Made by a program: the position numbers and the translations under genes. A DNA stretch of 64,000 nucleotides from Girardinichthys multiradiatus (taxonomy: Eukaryota; Chordata; Actinopteri; Cyprinodontiformes; Goodeidae), in assembly GCF_021462225.1 (NCBI RefSeq), contig NC_061816.1:26025049-26089048 (forward strand), given 5' to 3'. The notes under the pieces are model-generated. The model was given only the letters and a program-made list of their open reading frames with translations, had not been told where the DNA came from and searched no databases. Each line of letters starts with the position of its first letter. Positions within the stretch are counted from its first letter, which is position 1. Below, piece by piece: positions 34,001 to 44,515 of this stretch.

Positions 34001-36797
34001 AAGATTTAAAAGTAATTATAATTAACCAAGACGTTTCTGATGTAAAATGAGACAAACAGTACAACAATATATCTATTTTCTTTTTACATTTGAACATAAA
34101 AAGAGATGTCACAAAATATTTCTACCCTTCTCATTAATCAATGATCAATTATTGATTGGAACTGACAGCACTGAAACTCATCCTTTAACTGCTGAGCAGC
34201 TTCTTGAATGCTTCCTCTGGTATTTGCATGATTTATCTTTGGTATTAAGTGTCCGATCTTTAAGGTTGGAACATTCAAGCCAGAACCCCAACAGGGCTGC
34301 TCCACTTCCAGTCAAAGAAACATGTTGGTCAAATTAGGTTATTTAAAACCCAAATCTATTGTAACGTCGTTGCTGTTCTAAATGCGTTTTGCAGGTATAG
34401 AGGCAGACTTCTAGGGGGTTGTCTTGTATTCTCTTTATCCTTCTTTCTCTCCACTATTCTTATCTCCTCACCCTTTCACCATTTTTGCCCCACCTTTCTC
34501 CCTTTCTTGCTTATTTTTTCCCATTAGTTACTGTCTCCATGTCCACTAACTGAAATATTTCAGGTCTTTTATTGTCTTAATACGGATAATTTTGGCATAC
34601 AGCTCATGAAAACCCAAAATTCCTATCTCACAAAATTAGCATATCATTAAAAGGGTCTCTAAACGAGCTATGAACCTAATCATCTGAATCAACGAGTTAA
34701 CTCTAAACACCTGCAAAAGTTTCCTGAGGCCTTTAAAACTCCCAGCCTGGTTCATCACTCAAAACCCCAATCATGGGTAAGACTGCTGACCTGACTGCTG
34801 TCCAGAAGGCCACTATTGACACCCTCAAGCAAGAGGGTAAGACACAGAAAGACATTTCTGAACGAATAGGCTGTTCCCAGAGTGCTGTATCAAGGCACCT
34901 CAGTGGGAAGTCTGTGGGAAGGAAAAAGTGTGGCAGAAAACGCTGCACAACGAGAAGAGGTGACCGGACCCTGAGGAAGATTGTGGAGAAGGGCCGATTC
35001 CAGACCTTGGGGGACCTGCGGAAGCAGTGGACTGAGTCTGGAGTAGAAACATCCAGAGCCACCGTGCACAGGCGTGTGCAGGAAATGGGCTACAGGTGCC
35101 GCATTCCCCAGGTCAAGCCACTTTTGAACCTTGAGCATCCTCTTCATGAGACTGTCCTGCAACAACAGTGTCTTCAGTCAGAGACTTCTTCAGATCTGCT
35201 GTAAGACGGAGCGCTACAGGAGATCCTTCCTGCCTACAGCCATCAGCATCTACAACGGCTCTTTGAAGAAACCTTCATAATATGAGCTACAACAACATTT
35301 AATTTCCCTTTGGGATTAGTAAAGTATTTTTGAATTGAATTGAATTGAATTGAATTGAAGGCATGCAGAAGAGCATCTCTGAACGCACAACACTTTGAAC
35401 CTTGAGGTAGATGGGCTACAGCAGCAGAAGACCACACCGGGTGCCTCTCCTGTTAGCTAAGAACAGGAAAATGAGGCTACAATTCAAACAGGCTCACCAA
35501 AATGGACAATAGAAGATTGGAAAAACGTTGCCTGGTCTGATGAATCTTGAGTTCTGCTGCGACATTTGGATGTTAGGGTCATAATGTGGCATCAACCACA
35601 TTAAAGCATGAATCCGTCCTGCCTTGTATCAACAGTTTAGGCTGGTGGTGGTGGTGTAATGGTGTGGGGGATATTTTCTTGGCACACTTTGGGCCCCTTA
35701 GTATCAACTGAGCATCATGTCAACGCCACAGTCTACCTGAGTATTGTTGCTGACCATGTCCATTCCTTTATGACCACAGTGTACCCATCTTCTGATGATT
35801 ACTTCCAGCAGGATAACGCGCCATGTCATAAAGAACGAATCATCTCAGACTGGTTTCTTGAACATAATGACTTCACTGGACTCAAATGGCCTCCACAGTC
35901 AACACATCCCAATCCAAAAGAGCACCTTTGGGATGTAGTGGAACGGGAGATTCACATCCTGGATGCAGCTGACAAATCTGCAGCATCTGTGTGATGCTAT
36001 CATGTCAATATGGACCAAACTCTCTGAGGAATGTTTCCAGTACCTTGTTGAATCTATGCCATGAAGGATTAAGGCAGTTCTGAAGGCAAAATGGGTTACC
36101 CAATAAAGTGGCCGGTGAGTGTGTGTGCCTGCACTGAACCTGCACAGTACGGAAAAGTCTAAATATTGAAATAGACCTCCCTTTTCTTATGTCCTCTATT
36201 TTGTTTTCCTTGTCTCCTTCCTTTGTGTCCTCATTTCCTTCTTCCCTTTCGATCTTTCTTTCATGCCATCTTTCCGTCTTTCTTTACTTGTCCTTTATTT
36301 TATATTTTAAAACAGATAAAAAATTTTGAAAGAGTGTGGAATTTTTACATGAAACATGTCAGAACCCTAAATTAGGTTGTAAAGGACTTAAATAAAGTTT
36401 ATATACAGCTCCATTAGTTTGTAATGAGACATTTTATTTAATCTAATAATAGTTTATTTGTCTTCTATATTAACAGACTGCATTGTTTTGGAGGGATCTT
36501 TTCTCTTAAAAGAACACAAGCTTTAGAAAAAAACTATTTTAACATTTTTAAATGATCAAAACAACAAAAAATAGCATCTTAGCTGTTTTTTTTTTCAGTT
36601 TTGTTGATGTCTGGTACTGCCTTGCTCAAAGTCTTCTAAACTCTAATGCTGCTTACTATCCACAGTTTTCCATGGAGAACATCAAACGACTGAAGCAGGC
36701 TTTGTTCCCTCCATCCCCTGGCACCATGCATGCATTATGTGAGGAAGGCCACACAGATGCAGTGCAGTTCCTGAAGAGAGAGGACCTGATGAGCTGA
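31082..36797 (+). CDS. pnpla4: pnpla4, patatin-like phospholipase domain protein 4 (six coding exons)
   Basis: Lipid acyl-hydrolase/transacylase of the patatin family; mammalian PNPLA4 (GS2) acts on triacylglycerol and retinyl esters at membranes and lipid droplets. Exons: 31,073-31,261 (ATG at 31,082), 31,493-31,587, 32,204-32,339, 32,480-32,545, 32,620-32,772, 36,666-36,797 (TGA at 36,795). All have AG acceptors and GT donors; coding lengths 180, 95, 136, 66, 153, 132 keep phase and sum to 762 nt, 253 residues, the length of human PNPLA4. Residues 7-20 hold the oxyanion loop (SFAACGFLGIYHLG), GASAG at 41-45 gives the nucleophile Ser43, and WIDGG gives the second dyad residue Asp163. The C-terminus is conserved (LKQALFPPSPG). 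The first donor (GAG/gtcggg) is weak; gt at 31,271 would add three codons. The ATG lies nine bases inside its exon, so a non-coding first exon exists upstream. No stop or frameshift: likely functional. Confidence 0.95.
31735..31930 (-). mobile_element. Tc1-like terminal fragment in pnpla4 intron
   Basis: The text gttgaatcagaggtgctgaatgca and further aaaatcccaata fits the terminal region of a Tc1-like element that is common in fish. No transposase part is present. It sits in the intron between the second and third coding exons. Confidence 0.45.
32893..33222. repeat. Fold-back (long palindrome-like) element in pnpla4 intron
   Basis: Nested inverted repeats: a perfect inner stem at 33,101-33,118 with 33,132-33,149 (acaacaacctgacacctc and its complement), a next pair aacaggggcctcag / ctgaggtccctgtt around 33,057 and 33,158, and an outer pair tttatttccctttaaa near 32,893 with its complement near 33,200-33,215. 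The symmetrical design of about 330 bp suggests a fold-back or MITE-type mobile element. No target duplication identified. Confidence 0.6.
33223..33959. other. Intronic DNA of pnpla4, nothing recognised
   Basis: Part of the long last intron (32,773-36,665). No exon-like segment with splice signals that would fit the protein. Confidence 0.5.
33960..34345 (-). mobile_element. Decayed Tc1-like end in pnpla4 intron
   Basis: Begins gttaagcccaaaattattc, the terminus of a Tc1-like family I recognise, and goes on with tacccttctcattaatcaatg and a worn transposase C-terminal part. Transposase polarity would be minus. Truncated near 34,345. Confidence 0.5.
34575..35126 (+). pseudogene. Tc1-like element X, 5' half with transposase N-terminus
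   Basis: The terminal region (gtcttaatacggataatttt near 34,573 and cacaaaattagcatatc near 34,628) precedes a transposase start at 34,773. The protein shows a helix-turn-helix (KATIDTLKQEGKTQKDISE, CSQSAVSRHLSG), a basic GRKKCGRKRCTTRRGDR stretch and a second DNA-binding part (SGVETSRATVHRRVQEMGY). It is undamaged for about 117 codons and then changes abruptly at 35,122-35,126 (GAACC) into LINE sequence. The DDE catalytic domain is absent. The good state of the N-terminus suggests a young element. Confidence 0.85.
35127..35357 (+). mobile_element. L2/Rex1-type LINE 3' end between two Tc1-like halves
   Basis: Encodes the final residues of the LINE at 24,084 (EHPLHETVLQQQ, then FEETFI with a frameshift between), followed by the same 3' UTR (tttccctttgggattagtaaag) and a clean TTGAA tandem tail at 35,330-35,357. 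A 5'-truncated insertion. Orientation is +, the same as pnpla4. Confidence 0.85.
35358..36118 (+). pseudogene. Tc1-like element Y, 3' half with transposase catalytic part
   Basis: A different Tc1-like family from element X. The first part keeps gaagaccacaccgggtgcc (near 35,428) and acgttgcctggtctgatgaa (first catalytic Asp region, near 35,527). The open frame 35,659-35,994 shows MVWGIFSWHTLGPL, YFQQDNAPCHKE (second Asp) and a damaged WPPQSTHPNPKEHLWDV (Glu). By my count 35 residues separate Asp and Glu here. It ends with aataaagtggccggtgag at about 36,100, the terminal repeat of this family. The DNA-binding N-terminus is missing. Confidence 0.85.
36119..36600. other. End of last pnpla4 intron
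   Basis: Contains a polypyrimidine stretch (36,180-36,300), then AT-rich sequence up to the acceptor at 36,664-36,665. No other feature seen. Confidence 0.5.
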
Positions 36798-37288
36798 CAG
36801 TCACATCCCGGGATCAAAAGCCCCATCCCCCAGGATGAGGCAAAGAATCATTTACAGGAGAGTCCTGACTTCTTTAAGGTTCTTTTTTAGTGTAAATGAG
36901 GGAAAAACCTCATCTTCTGCTGACAGTAGCAGAACACCATGAAGTGCCCTCATGTTGACATGGACTTTTAATCAATTTTCCAGGGAGCCATTTACTTTCC
37001 CTAGCTTGTAGTGAGAGAAGGGTGAATGGATATCCTCGGTGCTGCATGGTGAATGTTGGAAGCTCCTTTAGGCCTTGAGTGTGTGGCTTTGAAGTGCCTG
37101 ATGTTTCTGGAGGGTTATTTTTTTATTGTCTTCCAGCAGATGGACACGTGATCACATTCCTCAACTGATAATCAACTTAGAAAAGCTTGGTTCATTTATT
37201 ATAATGATGAAATGATAATCAGATATACACTACCTTATGTAAAATGACTTTAGGTCACCTTGGTGACTGTTCTAGCCATTCTAACTCA

Positions 37289-37294
37289 AATAAA
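37289..37294 (+). promoter_or_regulatory. Candidate poly(A) signal of pnpla4
   Basis: AATAAA about 490 bases after the pnpla4 stop codon; gives a 3' UTR of about 0.5 kb. A second AATAAA lies further on at about 37,654, beyond a MITE. Confidence 0.55.
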
Positions 37295-37520
37295 GAACTA
37301 GAGGAGTTCTCCATTTTATTGAGCTGTTTTTCTTCTAGTCATTTTAATTCTTATTACCTGATTCACTCAGTGATAAATATATTAAGTTATTGTAAAAATT
37401 GCACCAGATTCTGATGATTTTTTTCTGATACATTTTTATCTTCAATCAGCCTCTTCAAGTGGAACAGAGATGCCTCATTGTGCCTCAGTTTCTCAAAATA
37501 CAGGTTCTTTTTACATTTAA

Positions 37521-37866
37521 CCTTTATGTGGTGTTCGGGTCTGTGGGACCTATTTTCATTATTTACTGAAGGAAAAATGATACAATTAATGTAAATTAAT
37601 TGTAAATTTGTTTCCACTCATATCATGATTTTAATTAATTTTCTTATGTTTTCAATAAAAGGTTACAAATGTGATCAAACAATGGTAAAGGGCAAATATT
37701 AACCACATATTTTCTTTATACTACTTGAAATTGGGATGAAGTAAGGATCTGTTGAGTATTTTTACATAAGTGTTTGATTGTGAGGCATTAAAAACCACAA
37801 AATGTAATGGGTCCACCAGACCCAGAAACATTGGCCTGTAAAAACAATATGAACACCACACAAGGG
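37521..37866. mobile_element. piggyBac-type MITE flanked by TTAA
   Basis: TTAA stands at both edges (37,517-37,520 and 37,867-37,870), the specific target of piggyBac transposases. The left end CCTTTATGTGGTGTTC and the right end, complement CCCTTGTGTGGTGTTC, match at 14 of 16 positions; subterminal GGTCTG-TGGGACC and GGTCTGGTGGACC also pair. The 346-bp body has no coding capacity, so it would have depended on a transposase from elsewhere. Confidence 0.85.
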
Positions 37867-37870
37867 TTAA

Positions 37871-39544
37871 TGTATTTGAGTTCTGTGTATAAAGCTGTTT
37901 ATTTATAGTATTTATTGGAGTATTGTCACAGTATTGTTGTATTGTTACAAAGTCAAAATGTTTTAAAAGATTTAAAACACAAAGTAGACTGTTTATTTGA
38001 TTAGAAAAATGATTTGCAAAAACATGTCTAACTGGAGGTGAAGATGGATCCTACCTTCTGTGACATCCTTGAGCAATATTTATGAAAGCAGCACCAAGTA
38101 CCTGCTTACCACCAGCTTTCAGCAGGCGGTATTTTAATGCACAGAGTGCATAACAGTGTTTATAAATGTGAAGCCATTTGCTCTGGCTGCAATTTACATT
38201 GACACATTACATTGAAAATATGGCAGAGGTTTCCCCTAACTGGATGCATAATACTTAATTTAAATGTGGTTAGAACGCAATTAAGCTGTTTTAGAAGAAC
38301 ATTTACCTTTACGACTGTTTACAGAATTAGAAGTTGGGCCAAGCCCACATTTAGCACCCAAAGAAAGCTCTGTGACTCTGTGAGAATAGTATCACAATTT
38401 GGTTTGTGCTCTTGATCCTAAAAAATCTGTAATGTAATACATGAAAATGAAACCGATGGGGAAAAAAGCTTTTACTTCTGACGTATTTTGCAGATGTTAA
38501 CATTGCTTATAGCTGAATCTGTTGATCTGATGCAAATAAACACGTCTGCAAAGATTTTTATTACGTACAGAACATCAATATGTAACAAGGGCTCCCCGCT
38601 ATCATCACCCATGAACATAATCCTTCTCTACTGCCTAAATAGCTACTGAACATTCAGTAAAGTAAATTGTTTAGTCAGTCAATAGAACCATGTTAAGAGG
38701 TTCAAAACACAAAGCCCTGAAACCCCTTACTACCTGAATTATAATATACAAAAATATTTGTTTTGCTGTAAAACATGCTACAATAAGCAGAGATTACTCA
38801 TTTCAGCATAGCACACACAACAGATATACATTCAGAGATTTAGTTTGCAAATTGGTGAAAAATAAGGTGTGTTTGAATTGGATTCCTGAACGGTTTTTTC
38901 CCTATAACATAATTTCCCAGGTCACCTTGGTCACCCTGTTTGGTGACCAAGGTGGTTTAACTGTGATGTTCCAAACTGGGGCACAGAGCAACTCTTCCTT
39001 CTGCGGGAGTGTTACTGCATTCTGGGCACAAAGATCTCCAACCACTGCATCCGCAGTGTCCAGAGGTGTCATTTATAAATGTGGCACAAGCACAAAACAG
39101 GATCTGAAATTGGCGTACATCACTTTCTCAAAGGTTGTGGTCTGTAAAAATTAAACTTGATGGAAGAACATGGGGTCCCTCATGCAAACTCTGAGCCATG
39201 CATACTTTTTGGAGACGGGAAACTGGCACGCAGATGGTGAGGATTGAAGTCACGCTGTCGAAAAATGTTGGAAGTGTTTTTAATTTATGTCTGTGCACTA
39301 CATGTGTATTTTTAAGGCTGTGTCTCAGCAAAATTTCATTATGGTGACATAACGACAATAAAGACTCTTGAATCATGAATCCTTTCAGACATTCCACTCC
39401 ATATCAAACTTTAATTATATATCGACTTTATCATACACATTCACAACCGCAGTGTTCTTAGATATCCTGAGTTTCCTAATTTGTTTTCTGTCTGCTATAC
39501 TAGGCAAAGGGGAGTAGTAATCTTAATTCACAAAAACTATATTT
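37871..39544. other. Intergenic DNA downstream of pnpla4
   Basis: No gene recognised. Near 39,325-39,375 the phrase aaatttcattatggtgac and acaataaagactcttgaatc resembles a LINE or SINE tail. A hairpin is listed separately. Confidence 0.45.
38923..38954. repeat. Perfect 13-bp hairpin
   Basis: CACCTTGGTCACC and its exact complement are separated by a 6-base loop (38,936-38,941). Could be a remnant of a fold-back element or chance. Confidence 0.7.
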
Positions 39545-42500
39545 GCTGTTAAAGTCTCGACAGGGACCCCTCCTTGAAACGCTACCTTAACGTGGTGGAG
39601 TGGTTTGAGTGCTCAAATGATCCTAGAGGCTATGTTGTCTGGGGCCTAAATGCCCCTGGTAGGGTCTCCCATGGCAAACAGGCTCTAGGTGACGGGTCAG
39701 ACAAAGAGTGGTTCAAGAAAACCCTCATGAGGACCAAAATATCGAGGCACGTGACGTCGCCCGGTACGGCGGAGCCGGGGTCCCACCCTGGAGCCAGGCC
39801 TAGGGTCGGGACTCGTCGGAGAGCGGCTGGTGGCCGGGTTGCTCCTCGCGGGACCCGGCCGGGCCAAGCCCGAACGAGAGACGCAAGGCCATCCCCCAGT
39901 GGGCCCACCACCTGCAGGGGGAACTGTGAGGGACCGGTGCAAAGAGGATTGGGTGGCGGATGAAGGTGGAGACCTCAGCGGCCCGATCCCCGGATGCTTA
40001 GGCTGGCTCTAGGGACGTGGAATGTCACCTCGCTGGGGGGGGAGGAGCCTGAGCTTGTGCGGGAGGTCGAGAGATATCGACTAGAAATAGTCAGGCTCGC
40101 CTCTACGCACAGCGTGGGCTCTGGAACCCATCTCCTTGAGAGGGGTTGGACTCTCTTCTACTCTGGAGTGGCCCGCGGGGAGAGGCGGCGGGCTGGTGTG
40201 GGTTTGCTTGTTGCCCCCCAACTCAGCCGTCTCGTGTTGGGGTTTACCCCAGTGGATGAGAAGGTCGTATCCCTGCGCCTTCGGGTTGGGGAGAGGTCTC
40301 TGACTATCATTTCAGCCTACGGGCCGAGTGGTAGTGCAGAGTACCCGGCCTTGCGTCCCTGTCGGGGGTGCTGGATAGTGCCCCTCCCGGGGACTCCATT
40401 ATTCTGCTGGGGGACTTCAACGCCCACGTGGGAAATGACAGTGACACCTGGAGAGGCGTGATCGGGAGGAATGGCCTCCCCGATCTGAATCCGAGTGGTG
40501 TTTTGTTATTGGACTTCTGTGCTAGTCACGGATTGTCCATAACGAACACCATGTTCAAACATAAGGGTGTCCATCAGTGCACTTGGCACCAGGACACCCT
40601 AGGCAGGAGGTCGATGATCGACTTTGTTGTCGTATCATCAGACCTTCGGCCGCATGTTTTGGACACTCGGGTGAAGAGAGGGGCTGAGCTGTCCACTGAT
40701 CACCACCTGGTGGTGAGCTGGATCCGCTGGAGGAGGAGAAAGCCGGACAGACTTGGCAGGCCCAAGCGCATAGTGAGGGTCTGCTGGGAACGCCTGGCAG
40801 AGCCCTCGGCCAGGGATTTATTCAACTCCCACCTACGGGAGAGCTTCGACCAGATCCCGGAGGATGTTGGAGACATGGAGTCCGAGTGGACCATGTTCTC
40901 CGCATCTATTGTCGATGCTGCTGCTCGGGCCTGGGAAGAGTTCGGTGAGGCCATGGAGAAGGACTACCGGTTGGCCTCAAAGCGATTCTGGCAAACCGTC
41001 CGGCGCCTCAGGAGGGGGAAGCAGTGCTTTGCCAACACTGTTTGTAGTGGGGGCGGGAGACTGCTGACCTCGACTGAGGACATTATCAGGCGGTGGAAGG
41101 AGTACTTCGAGGATCTCCTCAATCCTGCCATCACGCATTCCGTGGTGGAAACAGAGGCTGGGGACTCGGGGTTGGACTCTTTCATCACCCAGGCTGAAGT
41201 CACTGAGGTGGTTAAAAAGCTCCGCGGTGGCAAGGCTTCGGGGGTGGATGAGATCCGCTGTGAGTACCTCAAGTCTCTGGATGTTGTAGGGCTGTCATGG
41301 TTGACACGCCTCTTCAACATTGCGTGGCGGTCGGAGACAGTGCCTCTGGACTGGCAGACTGGGGTGATCGTCCCCCTTCATAAGAAGGGGGACCGGAGGG
41401 TGTGTTCCAACTACAGGGGGATCACATTCCTCAGCCTCCCTGGTAAGGCCTACGCCAGGGTATTGGAGAGGAGAGTCCGACCGATAGTCGAACCTCGGCT
41501 TCAGGAGGAGCAGTGTGGTTTTCGTCCCGGCCGTGGAACACTGGACCAGCTCTATACCCTCTACAGGGTGCTCGAGGGTTCATGGGAGTTTGCCCAACCG
41601 GTTCACATGTGTTTTGTGGACCTGGAGAAGGCATTCGACTGTGTCCCTCGTGATGCCCTGTGGGGGGTACTCCAGGAGTATGGAATCGGGGGCCCTTTAT
41701 TAGGGGCCATCCGGTCCCTGTACGAGCGGAGCGGGAGTTTGGTCCGCATTGCCGGCACTAAGTCGGACCTGTTCCCGGTGCATGTTGGACTCCGGCAGGG
41801 CTGCCCTTTGTCACCGGTCTTGTTCATTACTTTTATGGACAGGATTTCTAGACGCAGCCAAGGGCTGGAGGGGTCTGGTTTGGGGACCAGTGGATTTCGT
41901 CTCTTCTTTTTGCAGATGACGTGGTCCTGCTGGCCCCCTCTAGCCAAGACCTACAGCATGCGCTGTGGCGGTTCGCGGCCGAGTGTGAAGCGGCTGGGAT
42001 GAGGATCAGCTCCTCCAAGTCCGAGGCCATGGTACTCGACCGGAAAAGGGTGGCTTGTTCTCTTCAGGTTGGAGGGGAGTTCCTGCCTCAAGTGGAGGAG
42101 TTTAAGTATCTCGGGGTCTTGTTCACGAGTGAGGGAAGAATGGAGCGGGAGATCGACAGACGGATCGGTGCGGCTGCCACAGTAATGGGGGCACTGTGCC
42201 GGTCCGTTGTGGTGAAGAGAGAGCTGAGCCAAAAAGCAAAGCTCTCAATTTACCGGTCAGTCTACGTTCCTACCCTCACCTATGGCCATGAACTTTGGGT
42301 CATGACCGAAAGAACGAGATCACGGATACAAGCGGCTGAAATGAGCTTCCTCCGTAGGGTGGCCGGGCACTCCCTTAGAGATAGGGTGAGGAGCTCGGCC
42401 ATCCGGGAGAGGCTCGGAGTAGAGCCGCTGCTCCTTCCACATCGAGAGGAGCCAGTTGAGGTGGCTCGGGCATCTATACCGGATGCCTCCTGGACGCCTT

Positions 42501-42640
42501 CCTCGGGAGGTGTTCCAGGCACGTCCCACCGGGAGGAGGCCCAGGGGACGTCCCAGGACACGCTGGAGGGACTATGTCTCTCGGCTGGCCTGGGAACGCC
42601 TTGGGCTCCCCCTGGAGGAACTGGAGGAGGTGTGCTAGCA
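39545..42640 (+). pseudogene. RTE/Rex3-type LINE, copy C (most complete copy)
   Basis: The 5' UTR (gggacccctccttgaaacgc at 39,562; ctatgttgtctggggcc near 39,631) is followed by the protein start MLRLALGTWNVTSLGG at 39,994. Endonuclease: [25 protein letters not shown] and [45 protein letters not shown] (first Asp), [19 protein letters not shown], then [15 protein letters not shown] (Asp pair) and YLGVLFTSEGR, and the GRRPRGRPRTRWRDYVS tail. Two frameshifts divide it: near 40,352, where several bases are missing relative to copy A, and near 41,870, in a G run one base shorter than in copy A. Thus three frames are used. The copy stops at about 42,630, before the usual 3' tail, next to a tandem GTGCTAGCAT pair (42,632-42,651). 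Confidence 0.9.
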
Positions 42641-42696
42641 TGTGCTAGCATGGGAAGGAGGAGATCAGAAAGAGCATTTATAATAGGTATTGTTAC

Positions 42697-42984
42697 TTCT
42701 GTTAGGATTTTCAAATTATGATTTAGTAACCAGTAATCAGTTCATTATTATTTAATTACCAAAAGTCGCAGGAAAGAGTGAAAAAAGTCACTTTTTGCGT
42801 TATGTCGCGCCTGAAGCCTTTTAAACTGACTGACACCGTTGAGATGTTTGGAACTATTGAGAGCTACATGAACCACGTGACCGCCTATCGGCAAGTTCAA
42901 AGAGTATCGTAACTCTCTCTTTCTATGGCGCTGGGCTAAACTTATCCGACCCCTAACCCTTTGACCATCTTTATAGGAGGCAAC
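42697..42984 (-). other. Possible LTR fragment
   Basis: Starts TGTTAGGATTTTCAAATTATG, close to the reverse complement of the 3' edge of the solo LTR at 10,780-10,844 (TGTTAGGATTATGATTATTG and an AAATTATGATTT nearby). It may be the end of a related LTR in reverse orientation. The body does not match, so the call is weak. Confidence 0.25.
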
Positions 42985-43792
42985 TACATGGCGGCCATTT
43001 TGTGTTGAGTACTTAAATTGATGTACTGCTGTTCCAACAGCTAGACAACAGTGATTAAATTTAAAAGGCAATTTCATAGACTTTTGCTTATAGGCTGTTG
43101 GCACATCAGAACCTGGAACAAATTTATATCAGAACCAAACCCTAACTCCATCAGAACCAAGAGGAAATCTCTATCAGAACAAGTTAGGAACTTTCCACCA
43201 GAACCAGGTCCAAACACTGCCAGAACCAGGAAGAAACCTCTATCAGAACCAGGTCCAATATCCATCAGAAAGTGGAACAAATCTCCTTTAGGATCACACC
43301 CAAACTCCATCAGAACCAGAAACAAATCTCCATCAGAACATAGTTGCAATCTTCATCAGAACCATGTACAAATCTCCACCTGAACCAGGTCTAAAGTCTA
43401 TCAGAACTACATGAAAACTATCAGAACTAGGAAGAAAACTCTACCAGAACCAGGTCCAAATCTCCTTCAGAACCAGGAGGAACCTTCTATCAGAAGCAAG
43501 TCCAAACTCCATCAGAACCAAGAGGAAGTCCCCATCAAAACCTGGTAGAAATATCCATCAGAACCAGTTAGGAACACTTCACCAGAACCAGGTCCAAATG
43601 TATCAGAATCAGTGAGAAAGCACTACTCTGTGACTTATGATGGTGAGACCATCTTCATAAGTCCCAGGGGAGCAACAAAACAGCAGCCACTTGATATCAG
43701 GTGCTTAAACAGCTTCTACTGCCATTCAAATACCTGAACAAGAACGAATCATTTTAAAGGGCAATTTAAAGACTTTTGCATATGGGCTGTAG
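42985..43792 (+). repeat. 22-bp minisatellite framed by a direct repeat
   Basis: 43,107-43,615 is made of about 22 imperfect units of roughly 22 bp, built around ATCAGAACCAGG and a variable CAAA-CTCC part. It is flanked by two similar segments of about 110 bp in direct orientation, 42,985-43,100 and 43,677-43,792, which share gcagccatttt/cagcagccact, ttaaa-ggcaattt and agacttttgc-tat-ggctgt. The arrangement looks like one duplicated element with an expanded repeat core. No coding meaning is evident. Confidence 0.75.
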
Positions 43793-43799
43793 TAAGCAT

Positions 43800-43975
43800 T
43801 ATAGATGGACTGAGTTAATATTAGCCAACATGCTAGTCTTACTACATTAACATTTAGCTAGCCTTAGCATTTTAGCTAATTTCAGCTTTTACACTGCTTT
43901 TTGCATACTAGAAGGGGTAAATCAATGTCAGCCTTCATAGTAGTGATAGCCAATATGCTACTGTTAGTATTTTAG
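43800..43975. repeat. Short TTAGCTA-rich repeat
   Basis: Repeated GCTAG, TTAGCTA and CATGCTA steps (agccaacatgctag, catttagctagcc, ttttagctaatttc), a low-order simple repeat often met in fish intergenic DNA. Confidence 0.5.
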
Positions 43976-44515
43976 CTTCTCTCTTTCTATCCTTTCTGCT
44001 TTTGTCCCTCCCTTTTCTTGTCTCACTTTATCTCCTTTCTGCCTCTTTCTTCTCTCTTTCTATTCATTTTGCTTCTTTCCCCCTTTTTCCTTTTTCTCTT
44101 TCTATTCTATCTGTTTCTTTCTCTTCTCTCTCTTTTCTGCTTTTCTCTTCTTTCTGGCTTGTTCTCTTTCTTGTGTTCTTCAACAAAGTGTTGCTCATTT
44201 TTACTATGTCACATTTTTTCAGCATCTTCTGCTTCGTTAATTCAGCATTTATATTTTCTGCTTCTTTTTCACCTTTCTGCCTCTTTCTGTTTCATGTGTT
44301 CTTCAGCGAATTTCAAATTTCTTTAGCATGTTCTGCTTCCTTCATTCAGAATTCACATTTTCTCCTTCTTTTTAATCCTATTTTTCTTCGTTCTGCCTCC
44401 TTCTAGTTCATTTGTTCTTCAGCTAATTATCGCTTATTAATTTGTCAAATATTTTCACCATCTTCTGCTTCGTTCATTCTGCAGAATGCATTCTCACGTT
44501 CTGTTTCACAGAAAC
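43976..44515 (+). repeat. Polypyrimidine tract and degenerate 125-bp tandem repeat
   Basis: 43,976-44,170 is dominated by CTTTCT-type steps. From about 44,172 three degenerate units of roughly 125 bp follow, each with a TGTTCTTCA start, a CTTCTGCTTCGTT-ATTC middle (near 44,226, 44,333, 44,465) and a TTTTCT-CTTC end. The 134-codon frame at 44,002-44,406 is Phe/Ser/Leu-rich because of this composition and is not a gene. Confidence 0.65.

Noticed and set aside
36552..36665. Coding extension of the last pnpla4 exon upstream of 36,666
   Set aside because: An AG acceptor stands at 36,664-36,665, the protein homology starts exactly there in phase 0, and the 253-codon total then equals the known family length.
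44002..44406. A 134-codon Phe/Ser/Leu-rich frame that resembles a membrane protein
   Set aside because: It arises from a CT-rich degenerate repeat and has no conserved motif.
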